Source: Dyadobacter chenwenxiniae
GTDB taxonomy: Bacteria; Bacteroidota; Bacteroidia; Cytophagales; Spirosomataceae
DNA length: 64,000 nt
Reading direction: 5' to 3'
Assembly: GCF_022869785.1 (NCBI RefSeq)
Contig: NZ_CP094997.1
Span: 5,022,001-5,086,000, forward strand
A model generated the notes under the pieces. That model was not told where the DNA came from. It saw only the letters and a program-made list of their open reading frames with translations, and did no database searches. Positions 62,039 through 64,000 of this stretch are shown in pieces. The translations under genes and the position numbers were made by a program. Each line of letters begins with the position of its first letter. Position 1 is the first letter of the stretch.

Positions 62039-63367
62039 TCAATTCCATTTAAAGACCAGATTTTCATCTCCGGCCGCGCGTTCTACATACATTAAAATTA
62101 AAGTCATCATTTCCTGGTCGCTCCGCATGTTCCCCGTTGACATCACCAGTTCTGGAGGTCTGTGCGGATTGGCCGGATTGGCAGCCGTATTGTCATAAGT
62201 GCCTTCTACGTGCACAATGGCCCCTTTTGGCAGTAGCAAAGGCTTTTTGTATTTATAAATCTCCTGCCAGCGAAAATCCCACGCAGGCACATGCACGAGC
62301 TTGATCGTGTCGCCTGCGGCCGTGGTCGCGTAAGCTTTGAATTCCTTGCCCAGATAATGCATATGCGGCCAGGCATAAAGCAGCGAAACGTCCGGCTGGT
62401 TGTTGGCAATGCGCAAACGGAAGCTTTTAACCTCGTCTGCGAAAATCATGAACGGCGGACTAATGTCCTTCTCCCCGATCCCGCCGGAACCCAGACTGAT
62501 CACCTTTACCTTGCGTTTGATCGGGCTGGTTTTAAAGAAAATGTTCACGCCATCCATGCTTTCCGCATCAACGGAAGAAGGTCCGAAATGCACGGTTACC
62601 AGCACGACGCCGCGCTTTGGCATGACCCAACCCATGTCTTCCGGGTAAGTTTCAACAGTGGTCCCGGGAATCCAGCCGCCGTAATAAGTCATTTCTTTTT
62701 TGTACTTGACCCACTCATAATATTTATCGCCGGAAGGTCCGCTCAGATCTACAAAATCGACCGTATTATTCAAGTCAATTGCGGGATCAGCCACCGGGTG
62801 GATCGCGAAATTGGCGTGGTGAATAAGTTTTTTGTTATTGGAAGTAAATTCGATGGCCTCAACATTAGCCTCCTGGCCAAGCTCGAAAGGGATTTTGAAC
62901 ATCACAAACCTTTCCGCAGCATCGCCTTTGACAACAAATCCCTCCTTCAAGCGGAGCGAAAGATCCGGCTTGCGCTTATAGGCCGTTCCCGCATTGACCC
63001 TCGCCTGCAAATCCTGCTCAGCTTTCAGGTTCTGCTTTCCTTTCGGTGTCCCGCCATCGATCCAGCCGACGATGGTTTTAATGTCTTTATCGCTCAGCGA
63101 GCGGTCATTGGCAAAAGAATTGAAATGATTATCCGCTTTCCAGGGCGGCATATAGCGCGAGCTCACGACCTGTTTGATGAACTTGGATCGCTTACTAACA
63201 TCCTCAAAAGTGATCAATGGAAAGGGAGCCGCTTCGCCCGTCCGGTGGCAAGGCACGCAATTGGCATGAACAATGGGCTGGACATCCTTATAAAACTCCG
63301 GAACCTGGCCTGCACACAAATCACACAACAACAAAAGCACAAACAAAAGGCCTTCTCGGAACGGCAT
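62039..63367 (-). CDS. Cytochrome c fused to a copper-type monooxygenase-like domain
   Basis: The start is placed at M-P-F-R-E-G-L-L-F-V-L-L-L, a signal peptide; a longer frame begins nine residues earlier. The c-type haem motif C-V-P-C-H (about residue 39) is near the N-terminus. A PHM-like copper domain follows: H-H-A-N-F (about 182), W-P-H-M-H-Y-L-G (about 334-341) and a late S-D-Q-E-M-M (Met ligand), as in copper type II ascorbate-dependent monooxygenases. Together they suggest an extracellular oxidoreductase. First gene of the operon with the VCBS and haloperoxidase genes. Confidence 0.88.
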   Translation of the reverse strand: MPFREGLLFVLLLLCDLCAGQVPEFYKDVQPIVHANCVPCHRTGEAAPFPLITFEDVSKRSKFIKQVVSSRYMPPWKADNHFNSFANDRSLSDKDIKTIVGWIDGGTPKGKQNLKAEQDLQARVNAGTAYKRKPDLSLRLKEGFVVKGDAAERFVMFKIPFELGQEANVEAIEFTSNNKKLIHHANFAIHPVADPAIDLNNTVDFVDLSGPSGDKYYEWVKYKKEMTYYGGWIPGTTVETYPEDMGWVMPKRGVVLVTVHFGPSSVDAESMDGVNIFFKTSPIKRKVKVISLGSGGIGEKDISPPFMIFADEVKSFRLRIANNQPDVSLLYAWPHMHYLGKEFKAYATTAAGDTIKLVHVPAWDFRWQEIYKYKKPLLLPKGAIVHVEGTYDNTAANPANPHRPPELVMSTGNMRSDQEMMTLILMYVERAAGDENLVFKWN

Positions 63368-63445
63368 GGTTATGAGTGGGTTTAACTCATGCAATTTAGT
63401 AATAGAAAATTAATTTTAAAATAATTTAAGAAAGGCTGCTACACT

Positions 63446-64000
63446 TTATAGTTTGTCTAAATCACTGATCGAATAGATGGTCACACCACTTCTTTTTTGA
63501 AATTCTTTGCCTCCATAAATAAGGTTAAGACTTGCTTCCCCTGTAATTTTCTTGAAATGATTTAATCCATTGAAAAAGTCATTTTGAATGGTTTTGCCGG
63601 ATTTGATCTCAACAACCTTCAAATCAACGCCCTCTGTAATGAGCAAGTCTATTTCGTTTTGGCTATAATCTCTCCAAAAATAGAAGTGCGGCTGTCTTCC
63701 TTGGTTCAGAACATTCTTTTGAAGTTCATTGATAATCAGGTTTTCATATAAAGCGCCTTTTGCAAAATGAACATTTAATTGCTCCACATTGCTTATTCCT
63801 AAAAGATGCGCGGCTAAGCCTACATCATAAAAGTAAATTTTCGGTGTGCTAACGACTCGTTTGCTGAAATTTTGATGGTAAGGTTGAAGTCGAAATGCGA
63901 TAAATGAGGTTTCTAAAACCGACAGCCAAGCATTAACCGTCTTATTATCAATTCCCAGTTCAACGCCCAGACTTTGCTGATTGAAAAGTTGCCCGATCCT
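63446..64000 (-). CDS. DUF4143 domain of an AAA-type ATPase, partial at right edge
   Basis: Frame is open to the window end (185 codons plus stop); only the C-terminal part is seen. Motifs: L-G-I-D-N-K-T-V-N-A-W-L-S-V-L-E (helix-turn-helix-like), P-K-I-Y-F-Y-D-V-G-L-A-A-H-L-L-G, and the DUF4143 end G-A-L-Y-E-N-L-I-I-N-E-L, F-Y-F-W-R-D-Y-S-Q-N-E-I-D-L-L-I, V-V-E-I-K-S-G-K-T (a PD-(D/E)xK-like pattern, E-x-K). The upstream part would hold the Walker motifs. This ATPase group is often of mobile or accessory nature; function not known. Confidence 0.82.
   Translation of the reverse strand, partial: RIGQLFNQQSLGVELGIDNKTVNAWLSVLETSFIAFRLQPYHQNFSKRVVSTPKIYFYDVGLAAHLLGISNVEQLNVHFAKGALYENLIINELQKNVLNQGRQPHFYFWRDYSQNEIDLLITEGVDLKVVEIKSGKTIQNDFFNGLNHFKKITGEASLNLIYGGKEFQKRSGVTIYSISDLDKL

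Noticed and set aside
62291..63385. 364-codon plus-strand frame antisense to the cytochrome/monooxygenase gene
   Set aside because: The minus-strand gene has clear haem and copper motifs; the antisense frame has none and is a shadow.

Overview
The window looks like a chromosomal segment of a Bacteroidota bacterium of the order Cytophagales; gene content and protein style suggest a Dyadobacter-like organism, although no rRNA or other taxonomic marker is present. Pointers are a SusC/SusD pair, TonB receptor plus DUF4249 lipoprotein, several surface proteins with type IX secretion (T9SS) C-terminal sorting domains, MacB/FtsX-type permeases, PHM-like copper monooxygenase and FG-GAP/VCBS proteins, AT-rich intergenic regions without clear Shine-Dalgarno sequences, and Bacteroidota-type promoters (TTTG, about 19 bases, TAnnTTTG).

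Region 1 (1-9.9 kb) is an accessory island. It opens with the end of a mobC-like gene overlapping a relaxase gene, followed by a long palindromic element (about 1488-1641). Next, on the minus strand, come a SEFIR-domain protein and a tight three-gene cassette (small Lys/Ala-rich basic protein, 'INCPFD' family protein, small unknown). Then come decayed genes (DUF3427 helicase C-terminus, a possible Fic tail, a HipB-like repressor broken by one stop codon but still carrying iteron-like repeats and twin operator palindromes), a HigA/DUF6922-type antitoxin with a small cysteine/histidine-motif partner, and a second, diverged copy of the palindromic element (7858-7948). A methyltransferase, a 95-aa protein with a structured leader that could act as a start-codon switch, and a DUF4238 fragment complete the island.

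Region 2 (9.9-23.8 kb) is mostly core or niche genes: a giant T9SS surface protein, an ABC-F ATPase, an alpha/beta hydrolase, DUF2809 and monooxygenase-fold membrane proteins, a beta-helix glycan-active protein, and a marR-rph operon predicted to inactivate rifamycins. Fossils of the island methyltransferase and of a shared C-terminal membrane peptide lie at 17.3-17.5 kb.

Region 3 (23.8-41.7 kb) holds an FtsX-type permease, a TonB receptor/DUF4249 pair, a Tat-lipoprotein SGNH hydrolase, a 38-codon membrane ORF, an ECF sigma factor overlapping a membrane protein that looks like an anti-sigma/outer-membrane hybrid, envelope proteins, a Crp/Fnr regulator, a T9SS beta-propeller protein, a YpfJ-type metallopeptidase and an O-methyltransferase.

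Region 4 (41.8-64 kb) has two T9SS proteins (a 14-repeat FG-GAP protein and a PQQ-type sugar dehydrogenase), purM and argH separated by a REP-associated tyrosine transposase with REP-like palindromes, a thioredoxin-like protein, a SusC/SusD locus, and a three-gene minus-strand operon (cytochrome c/copper monooxygenase, VCBS-UnbV protein, vanadium haloperoxidase). A DUF4143 ATPase runs off the right edge. No tRNA, rRNA or CRISPR array was found.
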